From Brasenia schreberi (taxonomy: Eukaryota > Streptophyta > Magnoliopsida > Nymphaeales > Cabombaceae), in NCBI GenBank assembly GCA_036023115.1, contig JAYKKT010000040.1:6049001-6113000 (forward strand): DNA of 64,000 bases, given 5' to 3'. A program made the translations under genes and the position numbers. This document shows, in pieces, positions 63,030 through 64,000 of this stretch; within the stretch, counting starts at the first letter, position 1; each line of letters opens with the position of its first letter. A model generated the notes under the pieces. That model was given only the letters and a program-made list of their open reading frames with translations. It did not search any database and was not told where the DNA came from.

Positions 63030-63756
63030 CTCTCTCTCTCTCTCTATGTACATATATGATTATCTAGTTAAATCAATCTTATTCCAAAATTGCATGTATA
63101 CAAGACATAATAATAACTTGTTGTGCAACTAAAAGATATTCCACTGTCCACAACTATGGTACATGGTTAAGAAGAAAGATTTATAAAATCTAATATATGT
63201 GTTTCATATGTCATTGGGAGATAAATGCACTATACGTAGCCTATATAGTCTGATATCATATTACATAGCTTAGTAAGACAGTTTCATTAGTTAGAAAAAG
63301 TAGTGGCTAATTGTTCTCAAAACATGCTTAGTCAAATGACATAATAGAAACTAAAAACATGTTATTTTTTTCATAGTAATTGAAATAGATACTGAGTATG
63401 TGCAGTAAGATAATGAAGAAGAAGAAGAAAAGGAAAAAGAATAGTGAAAGGCAAATGCCCAAATGAGGAGAAATAAAGATAATGGTGATAATAGACTCAT
63501 AAAATGGACTAACGGTCAATATAGTAGAATTAGTGAACCAACTTTACGATAAAATTCAAGAAAGTTCGGTTAGTGGCCAGATGCATGCATCTTTTCTGTG
63601 GAGGATTGCTATAAATGATATAGCTGATTTATTGGCTGCTATGTGCCATTTGATACTAATTTTCTAAGAAAGGGTGCAATTACAAGCAAACTCCCATCGA
63701 TCTTGTTGTCTTCTACTTCTTTAGATTTTCACAAAGTGATTTAAGTTTTTAGTTTT

Positions 63757-63826
63757 TGGGGATCTGTGGAAACAAAGAATCCATGTAGCCGACCCCGTCT
63801 AGTATGGGAAAAGGCTTAGTTGTTGT
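63757..63826 (+). mobile_element. 70 bp RTE-LINE 3' end insertion with perfect 20 bp target duplication
   Basis: The insert is the last ~70 bases of the LINE seen at 42345-42575 (tgtggaaacaaagaatccat, then gtctagtatgggaaaaggct, TTG tail). TGATTTAAGTTTTTAGTTTT occurs exactly at 63737-63756 and 63827-63846. It is severely 5'-truncated by target-primed insertion and encodes nothing. Confidence 0.9.
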
Positions 63827-64000
63827 TGATTTAAGTTTTTAGTTTTCTTTTAAAAGTTTTTGGGGTTGAATTGGTTATGTCCTTAAATTTTCATCTTTTT
63901 TCCTTTTTCTGATTCATTTATGTTGTAGCTTTTGTCTGCTTTACATTTAATATTTTTTGGTGCTCAGATGTATGCTTGCTTGCTCTAGAAAATATGCACC

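Overview
The window is nuclear DNA of a flowering plant. The evidence is spliced genes with GT-AG introns whose products are plant-specific (a chloroplast LQY1-type zinc-finger protein, an HVA22/DP1/TB2-family protein, SAUR auxin-response proteins), degenerate Ty1/copia retrotransposons, an RTE-type LINE, tRNA-derived SINEs, many MITE-like elements and very long AT, CT and GT microsatellites. I cannot name the species.

Layout. Positions 1-2030 hold a decayed copia pol (+). Positions 2030-5400 are intergenic, with microsatellites and a dispersed ~170 bp direct repeat. Positions 5400-11100 are a rearranged copia cluster with LTR pieces in both orientations and a duplicated RT segment. A SAUR 3' fragment follows at 11373-11647. 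From 11.7 to 20.7 kb there are MITE-like elements, SINEs and microsatellites. An intact intronless SAUR gene lies at 20786-21073 (-) with a recognisable promoter. From 21.4 to 35.8 kb I see repeats only, including a nested MITE pair and a possible solo LTR. Positions 35.9-40.26 kb hold a second decayed copia of the same family as the first, with LTR-like end, primer-binding-like site, repeat-rich leader, gag and pol. It is joined directly to a two-exon 5'-3' exoribonuclease (XRN) pseudogene fragment.

The most gene-rich part starts near 43 kb. It has exons of a RanBP2-type zinc-finger gene (+, incompletely resolved), a complete five-exon LQY1 gene (-, 46835-48998, 152 aa) convergent with it, a repeat-only stretch at 49-54.4 kb, a complete HVA22-like gene (+, coding 56544-59479, noncoding first exon near 54.8 kb), and the first exon of an unrecognised gene (+, 61586-61798) that runs off the right edge. 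Its first intron carries a long hairpin and a 70 bp LINE insertion with a perfect 20 bp target duplication.

The genes do not form a pathway; this is ordinary gene/repeat interspersion. I did not find a convincing new biological system. The items most worth a second look are the duplicated terminal exon of LQY1, an optional HVA22 exon with an in-frame 42 bp duplication, the inverted copia cluster that abuts a 5'-truncated SAUR, and several dated-looking transposon insertions with exact target duplications. All exon models were worked out by eye from splice sites, reading phase and remembered family features; none was checked by alignment.
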